DNA from: Flavobacterium sp. Root186 | GTDB lineage: Bacteria; Bacteroidota; Bacteroidia; Flavobacteriales; Flavobacteriaceae | Reading direction: 5' to 3' | Assembly (NCBI RefSeq): GCF_001428525.1 | Contig: NZ_LMHW01000001.1 | Location: forward strand, 551,883-615,882 | DNA length: 64,000 bases | In this document: piece by piece, positions 24,401 through 32,619 of the stretch | Layout: each line of letters starts with the position of its first letter | Position numbering within the stretch: the stretch's first letter is position 1 | Notes under the pieces: model-generated | The model's input: only the letters and a program-made list of their open reading frames with translations | Told to the model about the DNA's origin: nothing | Database searches by the model: none | Position numbers and translations under genes: made by a program

Positions 24401-27199
24401 TAACGGAACCTGAATCATGTTTTTAGCAATCATATCAGACACAAATGGTTTACCGGACATTTCCGGATCTTGAGCATAGAGAGTTTTTGTGCTTTGTGTT
24501 TCTCCTTCAGAATTTATCATTTCAACAGAAGAAAGCTGAGCATGTGTTGGATTATTGTAATTATAATTAGTTATGGTCGTTATCGGATTAGCTCCATTTT
24601 TATCATAAGTTGATTCTGTAGATTTTTTTAAATACTTCCAAACAGAATATAATTTAAAATAAGACATCTCAAATAAAGATCTGTAAGGCGGTATAGGCAT
24701 TCCCCACGATCCTGTAGTACAGCCAACATCTCCTGATAACTTATTAATAACTAAACCTAAAGCATGTTTTTCGTTTGGAAAAGAAGCATCTGAAAAAAAA
24801 CTGTTACGGTTAAAACCATAATAGTATTCGTTACTTATTTTTTTTACAGGCAGATATGAGCCGTTATTATATTTATAAGTATTTTGTTCTAATAAATCTC
24901 CACGTTCAAAATCATGACTGGTTACAGGTGCACTTCTTAGTATATTATAACTCTTATCATCTTCTGCCAGACTATATTTAAAATGTGTATAACCATTAAC
25001 CTTATTTTGATCGTTATAAACTTTAACATCAGAATACATAATATGATATCCCTGAAGTCCGGATAACGGCAAATAATTTTTAGAATTTCTACTGCGATAT
25101 GTCATAATCCCCGGATCCAGATAAGTAGTATTAGCTACATTAACACATATAGGGTTAGATTTCATGTCTAAGTAGGAATATCTTGGAGGCGAAACAATAC
25201 TGCCTGATGATTCTAATGGGCTGGCAATTCTCTTATATTCATAAAATTGTCTGGAACTTGGGTTGGTTAAATTAATATTATCATAATTTGATGTACTTTT
25301 TATACGTAGTCCTCCTACATTGATATTTCTTAATTCTTCAATATCCTGACCAATTTTTTCAACCCACAAAATGGTTGCTCCGCCGCCGCTATAACTACCG
25401 TCAACATGTAAAGTGTAATCACCAGGCAATAAATTTTGCATTCTATAAACTAAATGATTAGGTGTTGTGCTTTCAGGAACTATTTTATATATAATATTAT
25501 TAGATTGATTATTAGCATCTGTAATATAGATATTTACAAAATTACTTGTCGTTTGTTCCCCGGTGCTTATATCTTTTATGATAAGTGCACTGGTACTTTC
25601 AAAATTTTGTGGAATTGTAAATGGCTGGGTTAAATATTGCGCTTCATTTGGTAACCCAAGTTCTTCTCCCCCCACTATATGTGCCTGAATAGATCTATCA
25701 ACTCTTTGTGCATAACTCTTAAAAATCCCATAATAATCATTTAGTTCATAATCAAAAGTTGTGTAACCAGAAGTTGGATAGGTTATTTTATTTAGAACCC
25801 CTAATTTTGTCATTGCTAATTCAGGATCTCTGGTAACTCCATCAAAAAAACCAAAATCGTAGTCTTTACTATATCTCCCTCCAGATGATTTAAAATATCC
25901 CCAATGATCGTAAGAAGTTTCAAATCTTCCTGGCAAACGACCGCTTTCATCATATTGAAATTGATAAGCAGGTTCAGAATTCTTCTTAAAAGAAATTAAT
26001 TTTAATCTAACGTCAGATCCAAAAGATGCATTTGCGGCACAAGGAGTATAATTTGGTACATTAAAATAACCATGCTCCAATACATAAGAATCATTTCTTT
26101 GTCCGCTCATTATTTTTATTTCTTTTAAAGCAAAACCTCCACTTAAAACCTCATTATCAGGACCTGTTGATGCTGGTAGATCAAGTCTTGGGCAATTGTT
26201 GTATATAAATTGAATATTTTCACCAGAATTGGTTGTAATAGATGTTAATCTTTTTCCTCTAAGAATAACTTTATTTTTGGTTTCTGTTTCAACAAAAAGA
26301 GGTAATCCTCCGGGAATTAAGTCTCCAAATAAACCACTCGATTTATAGGTTGACTCTCTGGAAGTAAAAACAGATGGCTCATCATAAGAGTATTTTTCAC
26401 TCTCGTAATAAAAGTTTATTACTTCGTTATTTAGAGTTTCAATTTTTGTAATATGAAACGTAAAGCTTTTAGTGTCAACATCAGTCATTCTGTAAGCCGG
26501 TGACTCAATACTGATAGATGTGGTAGTTGTTTCTGATATCCTTTCAAAAGTATATTTTGTACCTTTTTCATCTGTAATTATAAATGAATAATAGCCATTT
26601 CTTTCAATTTTAATTGGAGAGTAAGGCATCGTATTAATTTTTCCATCTTTAGAATAAAAGAATTTACCATTTAAATTTCCGCAGTTGTAATAATAAATAT
26701 CCGGCTGAGTATCTACATCTGGAGAAGTTAGCATTAAAGCTGTATGATAGTCCGGATTCGTGGGATTATATTGCTGTTCAACACCTGAAATAACAGGATC
26801 AAGTTCTCTATTTTGAGGTATTGAACCTGAGGATCCCGGAAAAGTGATTCCGGCTTCGTTATCATCCAGATCATTTACCTGATTATATATCATTCCACCG
26901 CTGTTTAATGTCCATCCAAGACCTACATTACTCGCTATCTCCTCAATCCTGATACCAGATGAATGATAACTTAAGGAAATAGGAAATTCAAAATCTTTCA
27001 ATTTAATGGTATAAACCGGAAGAGAAATATTAGGAATACCCGTTGTATTTGAAACCGGTATATCTGTAAATTTAAACAACGAAAATACCTCCGGCGTAGG
27101 CGGACTCAGTTTCGGAGTCTGAAAAGTTGTTTGAGATTTTAAGATATTAAAATAAAAGAGACACAAAGCTGCCAGCAGTATTTGTATGTTTTTTTTCAT
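21401..27199 (-). CDS. giant secreted protein with RHS-like shell and DUF5977 repeat array
   Basis: The 1932-residue protein has a signal peptide (MKKNIQILLAALCLFYFNIL). A SpvB/RHS-type N-terminal region follows, starting PVSNTTGIPNISLPVYTIKL and GIRIEEIASNVGLGWTLNSG. A long beta-rich middle leads to YD-type repeats near residue 1100 (YEYDSFGRLKFVKDKDLNVL). From about residue 1145 to the end there are twelve copies of a repeat of about 65 residues of the DUF5977 type (SGSFTKNNC, SQADADAKGL, NANTNGICTFYS). Two Cys per repeat could form disulfides. The gene lies 31 bases upstream of the DUF6443/RHS gene, and the pair probably works together at the cell surface. The function is unknown. Confidence 0.85.
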   Translation of the reverse strand: MKKNIQILLAALCLFYFNILKSQTTFQTPKLSPPTPEVFSLFKFTDIPVSNTTGIPNISLPVYTIKLKDFEFPISLSYHSSGIRIEEIASNVGLGWTLNSGGMIYNQVNDLDDNEAGITFPGSSGSIPQNRELDPVISGVEQQYNPTNPDYHTALMLTSPDVDTQPDIYYYNCGNLNGKFFYSKDGKINTMPYSPIKIERNGYYSFIITDEKGTKYTFERISETTTTSISIESPAYRMTDVDTKSFTFHITKIETLNNEVINFYYESEKYSYDEPSVFTSRESTYKSSGLFGDLIPGGLPLFVETETKNKVILRGKRLTSITTNSGENIQFIYNNCPRLDLPASTGPDNEVLSGGFALKEIKIMSGQRNDSYVLEHGYFNVPNYTPCAANASFGSDVRLKLISFKKNSEPAYQFQYDESGRLPGRFETSYDHWGYFKSSGGRYSKDYDFGFFDGVTRDPELAMTKLGVLNKITYPTSGYTTFDYELNDYYGIFKSYAQRVDRSIQAHIVGGEELGLPNEAQYLTQPFTIPQNFESTSALIIKDISTGEQTTSNFVNIYITDANNQSNNIIYKIVPESTTPNHLVYRMQNLLPGDYTLHVDGSYSGGGATILWVEKIGQDIEELRNINVGGLRIKSTSNYDNINLTNPSSRQFYEYKRIASPLESSGSIVSPPRYSYLDMKSNPICVNVANTTYLDPGIMTYRSRNSKNYLPLSGLQGYHIMYSDVKVYNDQNKVNGYTHFKYSLAEDDKSYNILRSAPVTSHDFERGDLLEQNTYKYNNGSYLPVKKISNEYYYGFNRNSFFSDASFPNEKHALGLVINKLSGDVGCTTGSWGMPIPPYRSLFEMSYFKLYSVWKYLKKSTESTYDKNGANPITTITNYNYNNPTHAQLSSVEMINSEGETQSTKTLYAQDPEMSGKPFVSDMIAKNMIQVPLDTQTFKGTDKLSEQLTLYDKSTATSNLLLPKEVYSAKFPNTLPSLANVGSLEKKITYNQYDDKGNILQYTLDGGIPVSIIWGYNKTQPIAKIENVAYSSIPTATVTNLQTLSNADVDNCMSGSCTEQLLRNALNTLRGSFSDAYVSTYTYNPFVGVTSITDTKGIPSYYEYDSFGRLKFVKDKDLNVLQKYCYNYKGQQVNCSDNTSSTVIYYKSPAQSGSFTKNNCTSGGTGSSVSYSQAVGVYISTISQADADAQGLAKFNTDGQANANANGICTFYSIARSGSFTKNNCASGGTGSSVSYSQAVGASISTISQADADAKGLAKFNTDGQANANTNGICTFYSVARSGSFTKNNCASGGTGSSVSYSQAAGASTSAISQADADAKGLTKFNTDGQANANTNGICTFYSAALSGSFTKNNCASGGTGSSVSYSQAAGASTSTISQADADAKGLTKFNTDGQSNANANGVCTFYSVARSGSFTKNNCASGGTGSSVSYSQAAGASTSTISQADADAKGLTKFNTDGLANANTNGICTFYSVARSGSFTKNNCASGGIGSSVSYSQAAGASTSTISQADADSKGLTKFNTDGQANANTNGICTFYSAALSGSFTKNNCASGGTGSSVGYNQAVGASTSTISQADADAKGLSKFNADGQANANANGICTFYSAALSGSFTKNNCAAGGSGSSVGYSQAYGVSYSNSSQADADAKGLAKFNADGQANANANGICTFYSPAQSGYFTKNDCVAGGAGSTISFSQAAGAVTSTYSQADADYRGNIKFNQDGQYQVNTTGVCNFRSKAISGSFVKNNCPAGTTPSTVPYYFNDGVIYSTVSQADADNQAQALFNSQGQAYANSNGTCTYYNTVKSGQFTRNNCVAGGTGSTVTYTVNAGTYSSTTSQAAADALAQAAVNNNGQAYANTNGVCVFYNVMINPKFYKTDCPAGTTNPYVYYYVYAGTYQSTISQADADNKAWIEANTYGPAYANETGRCLNPGELEE
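21412..23770. repeat. tandem array of ~195-bp repeats coding for DUF5977 units
   Basis: Twelve units of about 195 bases follow each other. On the protein level, units 2 to 7 are almost identical. The last four (nearest 21412) are diverged in sequence and keep only the Cys and SQADAD framework. The pattern suggests recent expansion or homogenisation in the middle of the array. Unequal recombination could change the copy number. Confidence 0.9.
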
Positions 27200-27542
27200 G
27201 TTACTTTTTAATTAACTGATTTAATAACTTTTACAGGTTCAGTCTTTTCTCTATAATATTTTTTCCAAAGAGTACATTGGAAATAAATATTGTGCGATAA
27301 AGGGGGAAATAAGTGATAAGATTTTTTCATACATGCAGAATATAGATTGGTTAAATTAATTGGAAACTATTTGGAAATTATCCTTTACGGACTATTTGAA
27401 AAGACAGCAGAAGATTCGTCACTTTTTACAGCTAAATCAAAAAAATAAAGGCTTTTTATGATATTGCCATAGTAATAGCTACTTTACTTTATTGGAGCCA
27501 AAGCTAAATAACCATTAAATTGTCCACAAATAGTATATATCT

Positions 27543-27578
27543 GAATTCCTGAATTTCTTATCGAAATTCAGGAATTTC
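27543..27578. promoter_or_regulatory. paired palindromes upstream of the TPR/AraC regulator
   Basis: GAAATTCAGGAATTTC (27563-27578) is a perfect palindrome with 7-base arms. Directly before it, GAATTCCTGAATTTC (27543-27557) is nearly the same sequence on the other strand. The two together can also form a larger hairpin (CCTGAATTTC / GAAATTCAGG). The same palindrome occurs at 29461-29480 before the precursor genes. The rest of the 27200-27542 gap shows nothing I can name. Confidence 0.6.
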
Positions 27579-27646
27579 ACATTTTAAAAAACATTATAAA
27601 CAATTAAAAATCAAACAATTAAATACAAATAAAAATTCCATACTTA

Positions 27647-27680
27647 TTTGGTATGAATTAATCCAGAAATTCTATTTTTG
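27647..27680 (+). promoter_or_regulatory. Bacteroidota-type promoter of the TPR/AraC regulator gene
   Basis: TTTG (27647-27650) and TATTTTTG (27673-27680) are 22 bases apart and fit the -33 / -7 consensus TTTG / TAnnTTTG of Bacteroidota. The start codon lies 17 bases after the -7 box, so the leader is short. Confidence 0.65.
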
Positions 27681-27696
27681 TACGAAACCCTTAATC

Positions 27697-29427
27697 ATGA
27701 TTTTGCTTAAATTTCCAAAAACCTTCATATTATTATTTTTTCCAATTTTTCTTTTGGCTCAGGAATCAAAAAAAGAACTTATGAAATTGTCTTTTGATGA
27801 ATTACATAATCTTTATTTTGATAATGACAAAAACACTGCAAAACAGATATCATATAAAGATGCCTATATAGCTAAGGCTTATAAAGAAAATAATACGGTT
27901 AGAAAAGCCCGGGGCTATTACCTAACCGCACTACTCTACTATGATTCAGATATGAATAAAGCAATTCAATATCTTGATAGTGTTATAAAATACTCGACAG
28001 GTACAAATGACAGGTCTTTTCCTGTCGCTGCATATTGCGAAAAGGCTGATTTTCTTAAAAGACAATTTAAGTTTGAAGAAGCTATGATTAATTATAAGCT
28101 CGCTGAAAAAATAGCACTTCAAACAAACATAAATTATTATTATGTGGTAAGAGATTTTATTGCAGGTACTAAATCTGAAGATCTTGGAGAGTATAATGAA
28201 GCGCTCAATATCTACAAAGAATGTTTTCGTTTTTACAGAACCAAAAATTACAGATCAAAAAAATATGCAAAAAACTATCAATACATCATTTTTGGAATAG
28301 CTAACTGCTATAAGTCATTAAAAAATATTGATTCGACTACCTACTATAATAAATTAGGATTACAGGAAACAAAAATGACAAACAATATGACTTTGCATTA
28401 TTATTTTGTCTTAAATGAAGGGGCAAATCAGATTTTAAGAAAAAATTATAAAGCTGCTCTGGACAGTATTTATAAAGCTTTCCCTAAAATAAATGAATAC
28501 AAATATACTGGAAGTAGCCTGTCTTCATATTTTTATTTAGGAAAAGCTTATGAGGGCTTAGGGCAAAATAAAAATGCTGTAAAAAATTACCTAAAGGTAG
28601 ATTCTGTTTATTCTAAAACAAAGGACATAACCAAAGAATTTATGGATGGTTATCCTTATTTGATTAGTTATTATAAAAGCATTGGAGACAAAGAAAATCA
28701 GCTTAAATATATTTCAAAATATATGGCTATTGATAGTGTCCTGCAGAAAAAGTATAGAAATTTAAATACTTCTTTAAGAAACGAATACGATATTCCACGT
28801 TTAATGTCTGAAAAAGAAAATCTTATTGAGTCATTAAAAGAAGATAAAGCAAAATCGTTTTGGGGAAATGGTATATTATTTTTAGGAATAGTAACCGTTT
28901 CAGCATTTGGGTTTTATCAATTTCAACATAAAAAAAAGTATCGTTCCCGATTTGAAAAAATAATGCAGGAAACGGCAGACAAAAATTTTCAGGAAAAAGA
29001 AAATGACACTCTAAAGAATAGTAAAACTGTCGCTATTAAAACTGATGATATAGGAATTAATGAAGAATTAATCGAACAAATTTTAAAGAAACTAAATTCT
29101 TTTGAGAAAGAAAAAGGCTTTTTGAAACCTAATATTACCATACAATCATTATCAATTGTTTTTGAAACCAATACTAAATATTTATCTAAAATAGTAAACG
29201 CCTACAGAAATAAATCTTTTATACAATACATAAATGATTTACGAATAGATAATGCACTGGAAAATTTAAAAAAAGATTCTAAATTAAGAAAATATACAAT
29301 TCAGGCACTGGCTTTAGAATTTGGTTTTAATAGTGCTGAGTCTTTTTCGTCGGCTTTTTATAAAAAATCAGGAATAAAACCAGCTTATTTCATCAAACAG
29401 ATTGAAGAATCATTAAAATATAAATAA
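27697..29427 (+). CDS. membrane-anchored TPR / AraC-type transcriptional regulator
   Basis: The 576-residue protein has a signal peptide (MILLKFPKTFILLFFPIFLL then AQ) and a helical TPR region at about 40-340 that should be periplasmic (YDSDMNKAIQYLDSVIKY, YNEALNIYKECFRFY). One membrane helix follows near 387-407 (FWGNGILFLGIVTVSAFGFY), then a charged linker and a C-terminal AraC-type DNA-binding domain at about 475-570 (LSIVFETNTKYLSKIVNAYR, ALALEFGFNSAESFSSAFYK). It is thus a one-component regulator that senses outside and binds DNA at the membrane. It precedes the precursor array by 129 bases on the same strand and probably controls it. Confidence 0.85.
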   Translation: MILLKFPKTFILLFFPIFLLAQESKKELMKLSFDELHNLYFDNDKNTAKQISYKDAYIAKAYKENNTVRKARGYYLTALLYYDSDMNKAIQYLDSVIKYSTGTNDRSFPVAAYCEKADFLKRQFKFEEAMINYKLAEKIALQTNINYYYVVRDFIAGTKSEDLGEYNEALNIYKECFRFYRTKNYRSKKYAKNYQYIIFGIANCYKSLKNIDSTTYYNKLGLQETKMTNNMTLHYYFVLNEGANQILRKNYKAALDSIYKAFPKINEYKYTGSSLSSYFYLGKAYEGLGQNKNAVKNYLKVDSVYSKTKDITKEFMDGYPYLISYYKSIGDKENQLKYISKYMAIDSVLQKKYRNLNTSLRNEYDIPRLMSEKENLIESLKEDKAKSFWGNGILFLGIVTVSAFGFYQFQHKKKYRSRFEKIMQETADKNFQEKENDTLKNSKTVAIKTDDIGINEELIEQILKKLNSFEKEKGFLKPNITIQSLSIVFETNTKYLSKIVNAYRNKSFIQYINDLRIDNALENLKKDSKLRKYTIQALALEFGFNSAESFSSAFYKKSGIKPAYFIKQIEESLKYK

Positions 29428-29460
29428 TTGATAATCAGATGTTATAATAATTTTTAGATG

Positions 29461-29480
29461 TCGAAATTCAGGAATTTCGA
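29461..29480. promoter_or_regulatory. palindrome before the RiPP precursor array
   Basis: TCGAAATTCAGGAATTTCGA is a perfect inverted repeat of 9-base arms around AG. Its 16-base core equals the palindrome at 27563-27578 upstream of the regulator gene. It lies about 45 to 65 bases upstream of the -7 box of the first precursor, an activator position. It may alternatively serve as the regulator gene's 3' hairpin. Confidence 0.6.
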
Positions 29481-29523
29481 TAAATAGAACCTATAATTAT
29501 TACTCTTTTTTTCATCAACATTT

Positions 29524-29531
29524 TATATTTG
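29524..29531 (+). promoter_or_regulatory. -7 box of the precursor operon
   Basis: TATATTTG fits TAnnTTTG exactly and lies 25 bases before the first precursor ATG. No TTTG is found at the matching -33 distance, where the sequence is CTTTTTTTC. Transcription probably needs an activator. The corresponding places before precursors 2 and 3 read TTTATTTAC, so those copies have no such box. Confidence 0.55.
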
Positions 29532-29556
29532 TCACATCCCTACAAATTTAAAAAAC

Positions 29557-29712
29557 ATGAAAAAAAATAAGCCTAAAAAAGAAATCAAAAAATTTGATCT
29601 CGACAAAATGGAATTCGCAAAATTCAAAAACTTGCATTTAATTAAAGGAGGAGACAGTGATGAGCCTGACCCTAAGAATCAATCAACTAAAGTTTGTGAA
29701 GAAGATCATTAA
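29557..29712 (+). CDS. RiPP (lanthipeptide-like) precursor peptide 1
   Basis: The 51-residue peptide has a basic, amphipathic leader (MKKNKPKKEIKKFDLDKMEF, AKFKNLHLIKGG) ending in a double glycine. The core is DSDEPDPKNQSTKVCEEDH. The core has one Cys, with Ser and Thr 4 and 3 positions before it. A dehydratase could convert one of these for a lanthionine ring. The leader is nearly identical in the next two genes, while the cores differ but keep DPKN-x-S-(T/S)-xx-C. Genes for a split LanB lie 0.7 kb downstream. No proven product of this family is known to me. Confidence 0.8.
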   Translation: MKKNKPKKEIKKFDLDKMEFAKFKNLHLIKGGDSDEPDPKNQSTKVCEEDH

Positions 29713-29765
29713 TCTATCATTTTTAAATTATACTTTTATTTACTACACCTTGTAGATTAAAAAAC

Positions 29766-29924
29766 ATGAAAAAAAGTAAGCCTAAAAAAGAAATAAAAAA
29801 ATTTGATCTCGACAAAATGGAGTTCGCAAAATTCAAAAACTTACATTTAATTATGGGAGGAACTGGCGGTGAGCCTGTAGACCCTAAGAATAAATCAACT
29901 GGAAATTGTGCAGAAAATGATTAA
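29766..29924 (+). CDS. RiPP (lanthipeptide-like) precursor peptide 2
   Basis: The 52-residue peptide has the same leader as peptide 1, with Ser at residue 4 and Met at 30 (LHLIMGG). The core is TGGEPVDPKNKSTGNCAEND. Again there is one Cys with Ser and Thr at -4 and -3. The Lys to Met change sits next to the double-glycine site and might alter leader removal. The unit including its 5' flank is a tandem copy of the previous gene, with a spacing of 209 bases. Confidence 0.8.
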   Translation: MKKSKPKKEIKKFDLDKMEFAKFKNLHLIMGGTGGEPVDPKNKSTGNCAEND

Positions 29925-29979
29925 TCTATAATTTTTAAAATCATACTTTTATTTACCACACCTTATAAATTAAAAAAAC

Positions 29980-30138
29980 TTGAAAAAAAATAAACCTAAA
30001 AAAGAAATCAAAAAATTTGATCTAAACAAAATGGAGTTCGCAAAATTCAAAAACCTGCATTTAATTAAAGGAGGAAGCGGCGATGGACCAATAGATCCTA
30101 AGAATACTTCAAGTAGAGATTGTGATGAAGATCAATAA
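29980..30138 (+). CDS. RiPP (lanthipeptide-like) precursor peptide 3 with TTG start
   Basis: The 52-residue peptide starts at TTG where the two paralogs have ATG. The codons after it (AAA AAA AAT AAA CCT) are the same in frame, so the start site is fixed by homology. The leader is KKNKPKKEIKKFDLNKMEFA followed by KFKNLHLIKGG. The core is SGDGPIDPKNTSSRDCDEDQ, with one Cys and Ser at -3 and -4. Lower translation than the ATG copies is expected. The next Met is at residue 18, inside the leader. Confidence 0.75.
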   Translation: MKKNKPKKEIKKFDLNKMEFAKFKNLHLIKGGSGDGPIDPKNTSSRDCDEDQ

Positions 30139-30162
30139 GAAACAGTAGCTTTTCTTACTTAA

Positions 30163-30197
30163 TATTCTTATTGCTTAAAAATTAGGCAATAAGAATA
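30163..30197 (+). terminator. 12-bp hairpin between precursors and LanB
   Basis: TATTCTTATTGC (30163-30174) pairs perfectly with GCAATAAGAATA (30186-30197) over an 11-base loop. No long T-run follows, only a short TTTTT. It begins 24 bases after the last precursor stop. It could attenuate or process the transcript so that precursor mRNA is more abundant than enzyme mRNA. The rest of 30198-30417 has no ORF. A box like TATTTTTTG at about 30310 is one base too long for a -7 box. Confidence 0.5.
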
Positions 30198-30417
30198 AAT
30201 TAATCATTTTTAGGATAACAATACTTTCAGCATTAGGATGAATCTTTTTTATTCGTAATATATTTCTCAAATCGAAATGAATTATTTTTGGCATACTTGT
30301 GCTTCTATTTTTTGTAGCTAACAATAAAAAAAATCACTTTTCAAAGCTATCAAATCCGGAAAATCCTAAATGTTTAAATGCTACGAAACTCGCCTCTAAA
30401 GTCAGCAAAAAATAAAA

Positions 30418-32619
30418 ATGCTTAAACCATACAAAATTGTACCTTTTTCATCGTTTGTATTAAGAACACCATTATACCCATTGTCTTTTTATTTAGATCT
30501 TGTAGAAAGCTATTCTTTAGAAAAAGCAATAGAGATATACCAAATTCCTTTGGTTAAAGAAGCTTTAAATTTAGCTTCTCCGGAATTAGTAACAGAATTA
30601 AATAAATGGTCAAAAAAAGATCCATCAATTTCTAAAGAGAAATCTGAAAAACTTGAAATCACCCTTTTAAAATATTTAGCCAGAATGTCCTCTAGATGTA
30701 CTCCCTTTGGTTTGTTTGCAGGCTGTTCTGTGGGGGCAATAGCTGGAGAAACAAAAATTACTCTAGAGGAATCTGATAAATTTAAGCGCAATACTCAATT
30801 CGACATGCGTTTTTGGATTACTTTATTACAAGCAATTGGAAACAAAAAAGAAGTTACCTCGCAATTAAAATATTATCCTAATACCAGTATTTATAAAATA
30901 GGAGATTTTTATCGATATGTAGAATATAAATATATTAATGAAAGAACAGAACATACAATAGCAGCTTTTAGAAAATCTAAAGTTTTAAAAATAATACTTT
31001 CACGTGCAAAATCAGGGATGAATATTGAAGAAATGGTTTCTATTTTAGCCGATGATGAAAGTGAAAAAAACGAAGCCTTTGAGTTTATTTTAAACCTGAT
31101 TAAAAATCAATTTTTGATATGTGAACTAGATGCTGTAGTTACCGGCGATAATGAATGGAAAAGAGTTACTGATATCCTGAGAAAAGTTCCAAATCTTAAC
31201 GAAACAAATAGTTTTTTAGAAACTATACAAAAACAATTAAAGAATTTAGATTTAACACTTACACCATCTCATGAAGCTTATGAAAAGATCCAAAACGAAA
31301 TTGAAAAAAATGGAGCATTATATGATGAAAAATACCTTTTCCAGACTGATCTAAATACTAAAACTTCTGAGAGTTTTTTAAATGAAACCGTATCTAAACA
31401 AGTAATTGAGGCACTTTATTTCTTAAATGGAATTCAACCTAAAACGCCTTCAAAAAATCTGGAAGAATTTAAAAAAGAATTCATTAAAAGATATGAATAT
31501 AAATCAATGCCGCTAACAACCGTTTTGGACTCAGAAATTGGCATAGGATATCTTCAAAATCTGGATTTAAATGACAGTCATGAAATCTTAGATAATTTTT
31601 CATTCAAGCTTAAAAAACAAAAAACAAAAAATTTGTCATGGACTTCTTATGATTTTGTTCTACAGAAAAAACTATTCGATTGCATTTCAAATAAGGAAAA
31701 CACGATTGTTTTATCCGAAAATGATTTTTCAGATTTAAATTTAGATTTGAAAAATATGCCTGCAACTTTTTCGACAATTATCGAAATATTTGGACAAGAT
31801 ACAATATCAATAGAATCTTCGGGAAATGTAAGCGCCGCTAAACTATTAGGCCGTTTTTGTAATGGAAACCCTGAAATTCATGAATTAACAAAAGAAATCA
31901 TTGACAAAGAAGAAAACCTTCATTTAGATAAAATAACCGCAGAAATTGTTCACATTCCAGAATCAAGAACAGGAAATATACTGAGAAGACCCATTTTAAG
32001 AAAACATGAAATCCCTTATTTATCAAATCCTGGCGTATCACAAAAAGACACTATTTCTTTAAATGATTTATCAATTTCCATTAACAATAACAAAATAGTT
32101 TTATACTCAAAAAAACACAAAAAAGAAGTTCTGCCTTGTTTATCCAATGCGCATAATTTTTCCCGCAATTCACTTCCCGTCTATCATTTTTTATGTGATT
32201 TACAGGGGCAGAGAACTAAAGCAATTAATTCTTTCAGCTGGGGAAATTTAAATAAACTGTATGACTTTTTTCCAAGAGTAATGTATAAAAAAATCATATT
32301 ATCAAAAGCTAAGTGGTTAATTAAAAAAGAAGAAATTATAAATCTTTCCAAAATCGATAAAAATATACTTCCGGAAACGTTTTTAAAATGGCGATTGAAA
32401 CGAAATATTTCCAGATATGCAAACTGGGTCAATCATGATAATACACTTTTATTTGATTTTGAAGCCCCAATAAGTTTAGAATTATTTTTAAAGTCGGTTA
32501 AAAATCGCGAAGAAATTACTTTAGAAGAATTTTTATTCACAGAAAATTCAGCTGTAAAAAATAATGCTGGTCAATATTTCTGTAATGAGTTTATATTATC
32601 ATTTTACAAAGAACAATAA
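30418..32619 (+). CDS. lantibiotic dehydratase, glutamylation part (LanB N-terminal)
   Basis: The 733-residue protein has the hallmark start of LanB N-terminal domains (FSSFVLRTPLYPLSFYLDLV) and LLKYLARMSSRCTPFGLFAG at about 80-100. RRPILRKHEIPYLSNPGVSQ follows near 525. In class I lanthipeptide and thiopeptide pathways this domain uses Glu-tRNA to glutamylate Ser and Thr of the precursor. It is short of the ~1000 residues of NisB because the elimination domain is a separate gene that begins at the next base after this stop. It is a cytoplasmic enzyme. Confidence 0.88.
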   Translation: MLKPYKIVPFSSFVLRTPLYPLSFYLDLVESYSLEKAIEIYQIPLVKEALNLASPELVTELNKWSKKDPSISKEKSEKLEITLLKYLARMSSRCTPFGLFAGCSVGAIAGETKITLEESDKFKRNTQFDMRFWITLLQAIGNKKEVTSQLKYYPNTSIYKIGDFYRYVEYKYINERTEHTIAAFRKSKVLKIILSRAKSGMNIEEMVSILADDESEKNEAFEFILNLIKNQFLICELDAVVTGDNEWKRVTDILRKVPNLNETNSFLETIQKQLKNLDLTLTPSHEAYEKIQNEIEKNGALYDEKYLFQTDLNTKTSESFLNETVSKQVIEALYFLNGIQPKTPSKNLEEFKKEFIKRYEYKSMPLTTVLDSEIGIGYLQNLDLNDSHEILDNFSFKLKKQKTKNLSWTSYDFVLQKKLFDCISNKENTIVLSENDFSDLNLDLKNMPATFSTIIEIFGQDTISIESSGNVSAAKLLGRFCNGNPEIHELTKEIIDKEENLHLDKITAEIVHIPESRTGNILRRPILRKHEIPYLSNPGVSQKDTISLNDLSISINNNKIVLYSKKHKKEVLPCLSNAHNFSRNSLPVYHFLCDLQGQRTKAINSFSWGNLNKLYDFFPRVMYKKIILSKAKWLIKKEEIINLSKIDKNILPETFLKWRLKRNISRYANWVNHDNTLLFDFEAPISLELFLKSVKNREEITLEEFLFTENSAVKNNAGQYFCNEFILSFYKEQ

